Shown here: in pieces, positions 48,426 through 57,003 of the stretch
How positions within the stretch are numbered: position 1 is the first letter of the stretch
Layout of the letters: each line of letters begins with the position of its first letter
Origin: an uncultured Cohaesibacter sp.
Lineage (GTDB): Bacteria; Pseudomonadota; Alphaproteobacteria; Rhizobiales; Cohaesibacteraceae
DNA: 64,000 nucleotides
Direction of reading: 5' to 3'
NCBI RefSeq assembly: GCF_963682185.1
Contig: NZ_OY821667.1
Location: 434,001 to 498,000 of the forward strand
The notes under the pieces: model-generated
What the model saw: the letters and a program-made list of their open reading frames with translations, nothing else
The model's database searches: none
Told to the model about the DNA's origin: nothing
Position numbers and translations under genes: made by a program

Positions 48426-49874
48426 ATGTTTAAAGACTTTGGTACCAAGTCTTTGCAAAAAGTTCCACCCATTGCCGAGCGGAAAGCGCATCGTTCCCTA
48501 TCGAACGTTGGCCACCAGCTGGCTTGTGCACTGATGATGCTGCTAATAAGCGTGCAGCCGTTGCTTCTGGCAACGTCCAGTGCCGATGCTCAGGGCCGCC
48601 GCGTCAAGTTGATCCGCGATGCAGAAACCGAGGAACTGATCAAGGATTATGCCCGCCCCATTTTCAAGGCGGCAGGGCTCAAGCCAAGCAATATTCGCAT
48701 CCATCTGGTCAAGGATAATAGCTTCAACGCCTTTGTCGTTGATAGCAAGCGCATGTTCATCAATACAGGCACCATCATTCAGTCTAAAACACCGAATGAA
48801 ATCATTGGCGTCCTGGCCCATGAAACGGGCCACATTGCCGGCGGTCATCTCATTCGGTTGCGCCAGGCCATGAAACGGGCCCAAACGATCGCAGCAATCG
48901 GTATGCTGGCAGGCGCAGGAGCCATGGCAGCAGGCGCCGCAGCCGGTTCGGGCGATGCCGCACGTGTGGGCTCCGCTATCGCCAGCAGCTCGCCCGGCAT
49001 TGCACAACGAACCTTCCTTAGTTATGCCCGCACAGAAGAAACTGCAGCCGATCGGGCAGCCATCCGCTATCTAGCCAAAACCGGGCAGTCAGCGCGCGGC
49101 ATGCTGGAAACCTTCCGCCGCTTTGCCGACCAGTCTCTTTTTTCCAGTCAGTATGTTGACCCCTATATCCAGTCCCATCCCCTGCCCCGTCAGCGCATCG
49201 TACAGATTGAGCGGCTGGCCAAGAAAAGCAAATATTTCAGCAGGAAAGACAGCGCCGCACTGCAGCTGCGCCATGATCTTGTGCGTGCCAAGCTCGCCGC
49301 TTTCACGCAAGATCCAAAACGTGTCATGCGCAACTTCAAGGGCCGAGACTTACCAAGCCTTTATGCGCAAGCCATCGTCACCTATCGTCTGGGCAATCGC
49401 AACAAGGCCATCCGGCAGGTGGACCAACTCATCAAGGCTCAACCAAGCAATCCCTATTTCTGGGAACTGAAAGGGCAGATCTATCTCGAAACAGGCATGG
49501 CAGACAACGCCATCACCCCCTTGAACAAAGCGGTTTCCCTGCGCCCTGATGTCGGCATACTGCGCGTCATGCTGGGGCAAGCCATTATCTCCTCCAAGAA
49601 TAACAGGAATTACAGCGCAGCCGTCAGCCATCTTCAGCGTGGCTTGCAAAATGATCCGGATCTGGCGGTCGGTTATCGTTTTCTGGCGCAAGCCTATGAA
49701 AATCTGGGCAATCGCGCCAAGGCCGAAATCGCAACCGCCAACGGCTATTTCGCCTCTGGTGACATTTCAGGAGCCAAGGCCATGGCTGCCCGGGCCAAGA
49801 AAAAGCTCAAACGCGGCTCTCCAGAGTGGCTACAAGCTGACGACATCATGTCGTACAAGCAGCCCAAACTTTAG
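48426..49874 (+). CDS. M48 family metalloprotease with TPR repeats (BepA-like)
   Basis: Periplasmic zinc protease, likely involved in outer-membrane protein quality control. 482 residues from ATG 48426. Signal peptide (LACALMMLLISVQPLLLATSSADA), protease domain with HETGH at 132-136 and the third ligand in SYARTEETAADRAA, then TPR-like helical repeats (about 310-470). The layout matches E. coli BepA. An upstream start at 48390 would add 12 residues before the signal and is less likely. Followed by the dsbA-like gene. Confidence 0.93.
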   Translation: MFKDFGTKSLQKVPPIAERKAHRSLSNVGHQLACALMMLLISVQPLLLATSSADAQGRRVKLIRDAETEELIKDYARPIFKAAGLKPSNIRIHLVKDNSFNAFVVDSKRMFINTGTIIQSKTPNEIIGVLAHETGHIAGGHLIRLRQAMKRAQTIAAIGMLAGAGAMAAGAAAGSGDAARVGSAIASSSPGIAQRTFLSYARTEETAADRAAIRYLAKTGQSARGMLETFRRFADQSLFSSQYVDPYIQSHPLPRQRIVQIERLAKKSKYFSRKDSAALQLRHDLVRAKLAAFTQDPKRVMRNFKGRDLPSLYAQAIVTYRLGNRNKAIRQVDQLIKAQPSNPYFWELKGQIYLETGMADNAITPLNKAVSLRPDVGILRVMLGQAIISSKNNRNYSAAVSHLQRGLQNDPDLAVGYRFLAQAYENLGNRAKAEIATANGYFASGDISGAKAMAARAKKKLKRGSPEWLQADDIMSYKQPKL

Positions 49875-50067
49875 CGGCTTGAGGCAAAGGATGCGGAGGC
49901 CTACTCGACGAAGCGCCGCGCCTCGAAAGGGCGTGGCGTATGGTCACAATCAAGTGAACAATTTGAGAATTGTCTCCCATCCTCATCAAACTGCCCTATT
50001 CTCGGCGCCATTCTAACAGACCAAAATGCTTGCTTACCAAGACAGAAACGCACAAGGACGCCTACTC

Positions 50068-50859
50068 ATGCGCCACAGTTTTTCAAAGATATCCTCTCTG
50101 TTCGCTGCGATAGCCTTTATGGGAATTGCCTCAATGCCAACCAGCGCAGCTGAATTCAACACTGAGCAGAAACAGGAAATCGAGTCCATCATTTCTGATT
50201 ATCTTCTCGAAAACCCGGATCTGATCCGTCAGGTTTTCACCATCCTTAGCCAACAGGAAGCCGAGAAGCAGAAGCAGGCGGAACTTGAACGCACCAAATT
50301 GGCCAAGCAGGCGCTGGTGGAAAATCAGGAAGAACTGTTCAACGCCAAAGATCAGATCGTGTTGGGCAACCCTAAAGGTGATGTGACCCTTGTCGAGTTT
50401 CTCGATTACAACTGTGGCTATTGCAAACAGGCCTTCGGCAGCATGTTGGAATTGATGGACTCCGACAAAAAACTGCGTGTCGTTCTCAAGGAATGGCCAA
50501 TCCTTGGCCCTCAATCGCAGGAAGCCGCTCTGGTTGCCGTGGGCGTTACCAAGGTAGCCCCAGAGAAATATTGGGATTTTCATAAAGCCATGATGACGAT
50601 GCGTGGCACGGCCAACAAGGAATCCGCACTGCGCGTTGCCGAAAAGCTCGACATTCCGCGTGACGAACTGGAAAAGCTCTATGAAGACACCGACACGCGC
50701 AAGCCGATCATGGATGCCTACAGACTGGCTGATGCGCTCAACCTGAATGGCACGCCTGGGTATGTTCTGGGAGACGAAGTCATCCCGGGCTACATTTCTC
50801 AGGAGGCCTTTGAAAGCAAAATCGCCAACTTGCGCAGCTGCGGCTCGACCAATTGCTGA
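50068..50859 (+). CDS. DsbA/thioredoxin-like disulfide oxidoreductase
   Basis: 263 residues. Signal peptide (ISSLFAAIAFMGIASMPTSAA), an N-terminal helical, glutamine-rich region (about 30-95; family Com1/ScsB-like 27-kDa layout), then a thioredoxin fold with C116-G-Y-C119 and the cis-proline loop in NGTPGYVLGDEVIPGY. It likely introduces or isomerises disulfides in the periplasm. AAGGA precedes the ATG at 50068; 50026 is an unlikely earlier start because it hides the signal peptide. Confidence 0.92.
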   Translation: MRHSFSKISSLFAAIAFMGIASMPTSAAEFNTEQKQEIESIISDYLLENPDLIRQVFTILSQQEAEKQKQAELERTKLAKQALVENQEELFNAKDQIVLGNPKGDVTLVEFLDYNCGYCKQAFGSMLELMDSDKKLRVVLKEWPILGPQSQEAALVAVGVTKVAPEKYWDFHKAMMTMRGTANKESALRVAEKLDIPRDELEKLYEDTDTRKPIMDAYRLADALNLNGTPGYVLGDEVIPGYISQEAFESKIANLRSCGSTNC

Positions 50860-51169
50860 TAGCGTGCCACCACGCTGGATAAAAAGGCTTGGATAGGCGT
50901 TCCAGTCAACGCCTATCCCCATTTCCCCAGCAGTTTTCTGACAAGGTGCAAATCTGCCTTAGAATAGTCTTTTTTGCCAAAAATCATGACGATAACTAGG
51001 AATGAAAAGCGTTACCGCCCTTTTCATATCTTTTCACTGAGCTAGGGACCGCCTATAAGGAACCACTAGAGGTCGCCCGCCTTCTCGAGCCACCTCCTGC
51101 CCATGCCCAAAGGCTTCATTTGGCAAGGGCAAACGTTACGAATTAATAGTCTCTAGCGCGGAATGCGAA

Positions 51170-51613
51170 ATGACCAACACTCTTTATGTTCTCAACGGCC
51201 CTAATCTCAACATGCTTGGTCTGAGAGAGCCCGGAATCTATGGCGCCACCACCTTGAAAGACATCGAGGAGATGTGCAAGGAAAAGGCAGCTTCCATGGG
51301 GTGGTCGATCGTCTTTCGGCAGAGCAATCATGAAGGTGAACTGATTGACTGGATTCATGAGGCCCGCGAAAAGTCGAGCGGCATCATTTTCAATCCTGCA
51401 GCCTTTACCCATACATCCGTCGCTCTTCAGGATGCGATCCGGGCGGTAAGCATGCCTCTTATCGAAGTTCATCTCTCCAACATTCACGCACGCGAATCTT
51501 TCCGTCATCATTCCTATGTCTCTCCCGCAGCGCTTGGCGTCATTTGCGGGCTCAACGCAAAGGGATATGTATTGGCGATCGAAGCGCTCGTGGATCATCT
51601 AGAAAGCGCATAA
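51170..51613 (+). CDS. aroQ: 3-dehydroquinate dehydratase, type II
   Basis: Third step of the shikimate pathway, making 3-dehydroshikimate. 147 residues. [17 protein letters not shown] holds the catalytic tyrosine, [16 protein letters not shown] and [16 protein letters not shown] bind substrate, and [18 protein letters not shown] carries the catalytic histidine. GGAATGCGAA lies just upstream of the ATG; the same 10 bases precede accB. First of the aroQ-accB-accC run. Confidence 0.97.
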   Translation: MTNTLYVLNGPNLNMLGLREPGIYGATTLKDIEEMCKEKAASMGWSIVFRQSNHEGELIDWIHEAREKSSGIIFNPAAFTHTSVALQDAIRAVSMPLIEVHLSNIHARESFRHHSYVSPAALGVICGLNAKGYVLAIEALVDHLESA

Positions 51614-51684
51614 GGGAAACCTACCATGTGCTCCAGGCCAAACCTTGTTGCTTGCCTGGTAATCAACCAACGGAATGCGAACAT

Positions 51685-52152
51685 ATGACCAAAGAAAAAA
51701 GCAAACTTGATCCTGATTTCATCCGCCAGCTGGCGGAGTTGGTTAAGTCTCAGGACCTGACTGAAATTGAGATCGAGCAGGAAGACTTGCGTATTCGTGT
51801 TGCCCGTGAGATCGTCGTGCAGCAGGCCGTTGCAGCGCCTCAGGCTGTCGCTCCATTGGCAGCTCCGGCCGCAGGAGCACCAGCCCCTAGCGCGAGTGCT
51901 GAAGCCGAAGCGAAGCTTGCCAATGCCGTCCGTTCACCGATGGTCGGCACAGCCTATATGTCTCCAGAACCGGGCTCTGCTCCATTTGTCTCCGTCGGCG
52001 ATCAGGTCAGCCTGGGCGATACGCTCATGATCGTTGAAGCCATGAAAACCATGAACCAGATTCCTGCCACCAAAGCCGGCAAAATCACGGCTATTCTGGT
52101 GGAAGACGCCCAGCCCGTCGAATTCGACGAGCCGCTGGTCATCATTGAATAA
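51685..52152 (+). CDS. accB: Biotin carboxyl carrier protein of acetyl-CoA carboxylase
   Basis: Carries biotin between AccC and the AccAD transferase in the first step of fatty-acid synthesis. 155 residues from ATG 51685. An earlier in-frame start at 51544 lies inside aroQ and is rejected. Ala/Pro-rich linker (about 45-75), then the biotinyl domain with the target lysine in [10 protein letters not shown]. Located 71 bases after aroQ and 21 bases before accC. Confidence 0.97.
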   Translation: MTKEKSKLDPDFIRQLAELVKSQDLTEIEIEQEDLRIRVAREIVVQQAVAAPQAVAPLAAPAAGAPAPSASAEAEAKLANAVRSPMVGTAYMSPEPGSAPFVSVGDQVSLGDTLMIVEAMKTMNQIPATKAGKITAILVEDAQPVEFDEPLVIIE

Positions 52153-52173
52153 TCAGGAATGTAGGGGAAATCC

Positions 52174-53514
52174 ATGTTTTCAAAGGTTCTAATCGCAAAC
52201 CGGGGTGAAATTGCCCTTCGCGTGTTGCGAGCCTGCAAAGAACTGGGCATCCAGACGGTGGCCATTCATTCCACCGCCGATGCCGAAGCAATGCATGTCA
52301 AGCTGGCAGACGAAAGCGTATGCATTGGTCCGCCATCTGCCCGTGACAGCTATCTCAATATTCCGCAGATTCTGGCTGCGTGTGAAATCACCGGCGCCGA
52401 TGCGGTCCACCCCGGTTATGGCTTCCTGTCCGAGAATGCCCGTTTTGCGCAAATTCTCGAAGAGCACAAGATCAGCTTCATTGGCCCGAGCGCGGAGCAT
52501 ATCCGCATCATGGGCGATAAGATCGCAGCCAAGCAGACCGCAAAACGCCTCGGTATTCCGGTCGTTCCCGGCTCTGAAGGCGGGGTCGACAGCCCCGAAG
52601 AAGCCAAGCGAGTTGCCGCCGAAATGGGCTATCCGGTGCTGATCAAGGCTGCATCAGGCGGTGGCGGCAAGGGCATGCAGGTTGTGCATTCCGAAGACAA
52701 GATGGAACTTGCCTTCACCACAGCACGATCTGAAGCCGCGGCCAACTTTGGCGACTCCACCGTCTATGTCGAGAAATATCTCGAAAAGCCACGCCACATC
52801 GAAGTACAGGTCATGGGTGATGGCAAAGGCCACGCCATCCATCTGGGCGAACGCGATTGCTCCTTGCAGCGTCGCCACCAGAAGGTCTGGGAAGAAGCCC
52901 AATCCCCTGCCCTGAATTCGGAGCAGCAGAACCGGATTGGCGATATCTGCGCCAAAGCCATGCAGGGTCTGGGCTATTCCGGAGCTGGTACAATCGAATT
53001 TCTCTACGAGAATGGCGAGTTCTATTTCATTGAGATGAACACGCGCCTGCAGGTGGAGCATCCGGTCACCGAATCCATCACGCGCATTGACCTCGTCAAC
53101 GAGCAGCTCAAGGTGGCTTGCGGTGCCGGTCTTGATATCCGTCAGGAAGACATCAAGTTTCAGGGCCATGCCATTGAATGCCGTATCAATGCCGAGAACC
53201 CGGAGACCTTCGTGCCTTCACCGGGCAAGATCACCTATTATCATCCACCAGGAGGCCTCGGTGTGCGCGTTGATTCCGGCGTCTATCAGGGCTATTCCAT
53301 TCCGCCTTACTATGACAGCCTGATCGGCAAACTGATCGTAACCGGCCGCAACCGGGTGGAATGCATGATGCGTCTGCGGCGCGCGCTGGACGAATTCGTC
53401 GTAGATGGAATCCAGACCACGCTGCCTCTGTTCCGCGATCTGGTTGACAATGCCGACATCGCCAACGGTGCTTATGATATTCACTGGCTGGAAAAATATC
53501 TTGCTTCCAAGTAA
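52174..53514 (+). CDS. accC: Acetyl-CoA carboxylase, biotin carboxylase subunit
   Basis: Carboxylates biotin on AccB using ATP and bicarbonate. 446 residues. ATP-grasp features visible: glycine-rich loop KAASGGGGKGMQVV, HIEVQVMGDGKGHAIHLGERDCSLQRRHQK, and EFLYENGEFYFIEMNTRLQVEHPVTE. AccB and AccC form a tight operon, presumably with aroQ and dsbA upstream. Confidence 0.98.
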   Translation: MFSKVLIANRGEIALRVLRACKELGIQTVAIHSTADAEAMHVKLADESVCIGPPSARDSYLNIPQILAACEITGADAVHPGYGFLSENARFAQILEEHKISFIGPSAEHIRIMGDKIAAKQTAKRLGIPVVPGSEGGVDSPEEAKRVAAEMGYPVLIKAASGGGGKGMQVVHSEDKMELAFTTARSEAAANFGDSTVYVEKYLEKPRHIEVQVMGDGKGHAIHLGERDCSLQRRHQKVWEEAQSPALNSEQQNRIGDICAKAMQGLGYSGAGTIEFLYENGEFYFIEMNTRLQVEHPVTESITRIDLVNEQLKVACGAGLDIRQEDIKFQGHAIECRINAENPETFVPSPGKITYYHPPGGLGVRVDSGVYQGYSIPPYYDSLIGKLIVTGRNRVECMMRLRRALDEFVVDGIQTTLPLFRDLVDNADIANGAYDIHWLEKYLASK

Positions 53515-53551
53515 AGCATTGCCTTGAATTTCCATTCAGCACAATATTATG

Positions 53552-53580
53552 AAGGCCGCGCATATAGGGCGCGGTCTTTT
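53552..53580 (+). terminator. Terminator of accC
   Basis: GGCCGCGC-ATATAGG-GCGCGGTC, an 8-bp stem with one G-U pair, followed by TTTT; 40 bases after the stop codon. Confidence 0.8.
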
Positions 53581-53638
53581 GCGTTCTATCGGTGACAATT
53601 GCACAAACAGTAACGAGAGCTGTGGTAAAATCACAAGC

Positions 53639-54280
53639 ATGACTGACGACTCATCCTTCATGGAAATCACCCCCCAGATTCTTCTCAGGGCTTATGCCTG
53701 CGGCATATTTCCTATGGCTGAAAGCGCCGATGACCCTTCCATGTTCTGGATCGAACCGGAGATGCGCGGCATCATCCCACTAGACGCCTTTCACATCCCC
53801 AAAAGAATGCGCCGTACCATGCGTACGACCCCCTTTCAGATTCGCGTCGACACGGACTTCGGCGGCGTCATGGATGCCTGTGCAGAAGCAGCTCCAGATC
53901 GCCCCACAACCTGGATCAATCCGCAAATCCATATGCTCTATCGTGAGCTGTTTGACATGGGGCACTGCCATTCAGTGGAAGTGTGGGATGGGGAGCGGCT
54001 CGTAGGTGGCCTTTATGGCGTCAGCTTGGGGCGGGCGTTTTTTGGCGAAAGCATGTTCTCACGCGAGCGGGATACTTCCAAGATGGCGCTGATCCATCTG
54101 GTTGAACGGCTCAACGCAGGCGGTTTCACGCTGCTGGATACGCAGTTCATCACCGACCATCTCAAGCAGTTTGGCACCATCGAGATACCCAAGGAAGAAT
54201 ATCACGCACTGCTGGACCATGCCATGCAGACGCGCGCCGACTTCTATGCTCTCGACAAAGAAGCAAAAGACGAGGCGTAA
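53639..54280 (+). CDS. aat: Leucyl/phenylalanyl-tRNA-protein transferase
   Basis: Adds Leu or Phe to N-terminal Arg/Lys of proteins, marking them for ClpS-ClpAP decay. 213 residues from ATG 53639; the in-frame start at 53549 lies in the accC terminator. Family segments: [87 protein letters not shown]. No strong ribosome-binding site. Confidence 0.96.
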   Translation: MTDDSSFMEITPQILLRAYACGIFPMAESADDPSMFWIEPEMRGIIPLDAFHIPKRMRRTMRTTPFQIRVDTDFGGVMDACAEAAPDRPTTWINPQIHMLYRELFDMGHCHSVEVWDGERLVGGLYGVSLGRAFFGESMFSRERDTSKMALIHLVERLNAGGFTLLDTQFITDHLKQFGTIEIPKEEYHALLDHAMQTRADFYALDKEAKDEA

Positions 54281-54338
54281 ATTCTTGAAATAAAGAGATG
54301 TTTGGTTTCACCCAGAGGAGCTGCAAACGACAGCCCGA

Positions 54339-54734
54339 TCAATTGGGTGAAGGCACTTCTGTGGACTGCTTACAGCCAACCAGCCAGACATCATAGACCG
54401 GATGCTCGACCGCATTCATGCCGGGGCTGGAGGCGAACATCCAGCCGGTAAAGATCCGCCGCACTTTGCGTTCAAGCGTGATCTCGTCCACCTCGACAAA
54501 TGCGGTTTCCTCCTGCCGTTCCGTTTCCGGACGCGTATAGCAGACCCGCGGTGTCACCTGCAGGGAACCGAACTGCACTGTCTCATTGATATAGACATCA
54601 AACTGGATCATTCGGGCGGTGATCTTGTCCAGACCGGCGAAAGTGGCAACCGGATTGGAAACATCTTCTGCCTTGACCTGCAAGCTCATCAAGCAACCCA
54701 ATAAGAACAGAGAAGCCATCACCATTCTTCTCAT
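54339..54734 (-). CDS. DUF2155 family periplasmic protein
   Basis: 131 residues. Signal peptide (MASLFLLGCLMSLQVKAED) then a conserved domain of unknown function. ITARMIQFDVYINETVQFGSLQVTPRVCYTRP and KVRRIFTGWMFASSPGMNAVEHPVYDVWLVGCK match DUF2155 as known in alphaproteobacteria; the two cysteines may form a disulfide. ATG 54734 is chosen because GGGGGTTGGATC lies upstream. It is probably in an operon with NDUFA12 and sits next to aat, the common arrangement. Confidence 0.88.
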   Translation of the reverse strand: MRRMVMASLFLLGCLMSLQVKAEDVSNPVATFAGLDKITARMIQFDVYINETVQFGSLQVTPRVCYTRPETERQEETAFVEVDEITLERKVRRIFTGWMFASSPGMNAVEHPVYDVWLVGCKQSTEVPSPN

Positions 54735-55036
54735 GATCCAACCCCCTTTGCGGCCCTGCATTCTATTCATTCAAAACTCCGACAATCGGCGGCCCTGTAT
54801 CACCTTAGCTAAACGGAACGCCAAGACCACCCCGTTCCTAGCTCTCTTTTAGGGCAAAAGGCAAGGCTGATTTACCGATTCCCCCGGCTTGGCGGCACAA
54901 CTTCATTGAACCGCCACACACTTTAGTGAGGGAGATACGAGGCAGGATTGTGACTGGAAAGGAAGCTTTTGGACATAAAGAGGGGATTCTTTATCGATCA
55001 CCCTCTTCAAGGGACTGTAAAAGCGAAAGGATACGC
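54735..55036. other. Gap between DUF2155 gene and NDUFA12 gene
   Basis: 302 bases without a gene. A bulged hairpin (AGCTA, bulge, GGAACG / CGTTCC, TAGCT; 54807-54843) is present, role unclear. Confidence 0.35.
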
Positions 55037-55453
55037 CTAGGGCGTCCATGCCTCATAGTCTGGTGCCGTATCGGGTTGAGAGGTCTTAGCCGTCAAAAGG
55101 GATCCCTTCGGACGATAGGCCCTCACGGTGCCGGTCATGTTCGGCTGATGCTCACGCTCCCAGGACCAGTGCTGAATGGCCTGCTCGCTGGGCGGAACAT
55201 CGGTACGATAATGCATCCAGCCATGCCAACCGGCCGGAATAGCACTCGCCTCCGCAGGATTGGCATAAACCACCCAACGACGTTCGCCCTTGCGATTGCC
55301 CGTGTAGCTTTTGTTCTTGGAGACATTCTGCTTGTAATATGTGTTGCCAAAAGTGTCCTGACCAACGAAAATCCCAAACCGTTTGGTATGCAACCAGGTT
55401 CCGAACGTCGTTTTACCCCACCATGTGAACAGAAGAAGCAGAAAGTTTTTCAT
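55037..55453 (-). CDS. NADH:ubiquinone oxidoreductase accessory subunit NDUFA12
   Basis: 138-residue homologue of mitochondrial complex I subunit B17.2, found in alphaproteobacteria. Recognised by the N-terminal LLLLFTWWGKTTFGTWLHTKRFGIFVGQD, ERRWVVYANPAEASAIPAGWHGWMHYRTD and HQPNMTGTVRAYRPKGSL. It sits on the matrix/cytosolic side of complex I as a late assembly subunit. Lies downstream of the response regulator on the minus strand. Confidence 0.93.
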   Translation of the reverse strand: MKNFLLLLFTWWGKTTFGTWLHTKRFGIFVGQDTFGNTYYKQNVSKNKSYTGNRKGERRWVVYANPAEASAIPAGWHGWMHYRTDVPPSEQAIQHWSWEREHQPNMTGTVRAYRPKGSLLTAKTSQPDTAPDYEAWTP

Positions 55454-55570
55454 GACGACCCGTTATCTATGCAGTTCGAACGGAGACACTATGACTACAT
55501 ATTTTCGCGGATGTCCAGAGACGGTAAAGAAAAATCCGACGAATGGATTGCCCTACACGCCGCCCCTAAC

Positions 55571-56323
55571 CTAACGCCGCCGCCCGCCTACACTGGCGAA
55601 ACGCGGTGAGCGCGATGGCCTTGAGGACGTAGATGCAGCATCACTCTCTTTGTTGGATCGTCCTGCACCACGCCCGCTCCAGAGGGACGGTTTGACCTGA
55701 CTCTCGATAAACTCTTCCTCTTGGTCCGCTTTGTGCAGAATACGGTCAACATCACGCTGGCTCCGTCTGGCCTGCGGCAAGATCTGTTCATGGAACTGGC
55801 GCGCCTTGGCAAGAGAGCGCAATCTGTTGCGCTTTTCCTCAAGCACCTCTTCCATACCATCAATCACATAGCGATCCCCATCAAGGAGCATAAGCCGCTT
55901 GTCGCTGCATAGGGATGCGATCCTTTGCTGAATCGCAGCAGATGACATGGGCTTGGCCAGGACATGATGCGCCCCGGTTTCAAACAGTTTGGCGACTCGC
56001 TGCTCTGTCGCATGGGCCGTCACCACGATCACCGGAATGTAGCATAGCGGCTTCATCGTCGCGTTGCGGATAAGGCTGAGCAGCTGCATACCAGACATGG
56101 GGGCCATGTTGAGGTCAGTCACGATAACATTGGGCGGCTCATGCATAATGGCATGCAGCGCAACATCGGCACGATCATAGGTGCGAACCCGAGCGACCTT
56201 CATCGAAGAAATCATTGATCGAATCATTGTCAGCACTGATTTGGAGTCGTCAACGATCACGATATCAAGCGATTCGATACTGAGCCCGTAAGCCGCATGA
56301 TGTTCCAAAAATCCATCCAACAT
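55571..56323 (-). CDS. Response regulator with helical C-terminal domain
   Basis: 250 residues from ATG 56323 (GTG 56338 is possible). The receiver domain (about 15-135) has the acidic pair in IVDDSKS, the phospho-acceptor Asp in VTDLNMAP, switch Thr in VTAHAT and Lys in AKPMS. The remaining 110 residues are helical and then disordered, rich in Ser and Arg (SRPSRSPRFASVGGRRR), with no DNA-binding or enzymatic output domain recognised. It may act by protein contact. No histidine kinase is nearby. Confidence 0.87.
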   Translation of the reverse strand: MLDGFLEHHAAYGLSIESLDIVIVDDSKSVLTMIRSMISSMKVARVRTYDRADVALHAIMHEPPNVIVTDLNMAPMSGMQLLSLIRNATMKPLCYIPVIVVTAHATEQRVAKLFETGAHHVLAKPMSSAAIQQRIASLCSDKRLMLLDGDRYVIDGMEEVLEEKRNRLRSLAKARQFHEQILPQARRSQRDVDRILHKADQEEEFIESQVKPSLWSGRGAGRSNKESDAASTSSRPSRSPRFASVGGRRR

Positions 56324-56766
56324 TCTGTTTTCTCGCACCTTTTCCTGAGGTTGAAGGATAGGATGCCACAGAGCGATTAATTCACGTTCAAAAAGCGGCT
56401 TTCAATTTGATTTCAATTTTAACAGATTTGTTTCAGAGCCTAAGAAAGTTAATTTCCCCACTGCTCCACCATCCAAGGCGCAGATTTTTCCCATTCCTGA
56501 CGCCGGGTCAAAAAACACTACATATAGATTGACAGGAAAACGGAACCCACAAGGAATAGTCCTTCTTGCGTTCACCATCGCAAGAATCCATAATCCGAAC
56601 CGTCAAGACAGTGGCGTCTCTGGACTTGTGCTCCAGACTTCCTGTTCCAGCATCATTGAAAATAACCAAGCTCGAAATCGAAACGGCCAGTGGGTAACTC
56701 TGTGTTTGTTGAAAGGTTCGGGTTGGGGATTTTTATGCGCTTAAAACAGGGGGAAAATAGCAAGAA
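56324..56766. other. Intergenic region upstream of nrdJ control elements
   Basis: About 440 bases between the response regulator start and the NrdR boxes. A short ORF at 56529-56744 has no family features and is not accepted. The response-regulator promoter must lie here. Confidence 0.4.
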
Positions 56767-56814
56767 GCACAAGATATAGGCTCGCCAACACAACATAGAC
56801 ACCATATATAGATT
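56767..56814 (+). promoter_or_regulatory. Tandem NrdR boxes upstream of nrdJ
   Basis: Two 16-base sites, GCACAAGATATAGGCT (56767-56782) and ACACCATATATAGATT (56799-56814), match 12 and 13 of 16 positions of the palindrome ACACWATATATWGTGT. They are separated by 16 bases, the spacing that NrdR needs. NrdR represses ribonucleotide reductase genes. Site 2 overlaps a TATATA that may be the -10 hexamer. Confidence 0.7.
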
Positions 56815-57003
56815 TTGTTAACCTTATGAGAATCTACTGGTGTCATCAAAACGAAGCCATTGTGCCACGATTCGCTTGTGACACAGATTCAGAATTTCAC
56901 AGGAGATCGGCTCTTTCCGAGGCCAGGAAACCCGATTGACTGACCCATTCAGCCTGCTGACGCCAATTGAAAGTCAGCAATACCTTTGCCAAGGGGATTT
57001 ATA

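Noticed and set aside
54926..55609. 227-codon plus-strand ORF antisense to NDUFA12
   Set aside because: The minus-strand product is a clear NDUFA12; the plus frame has no family features.
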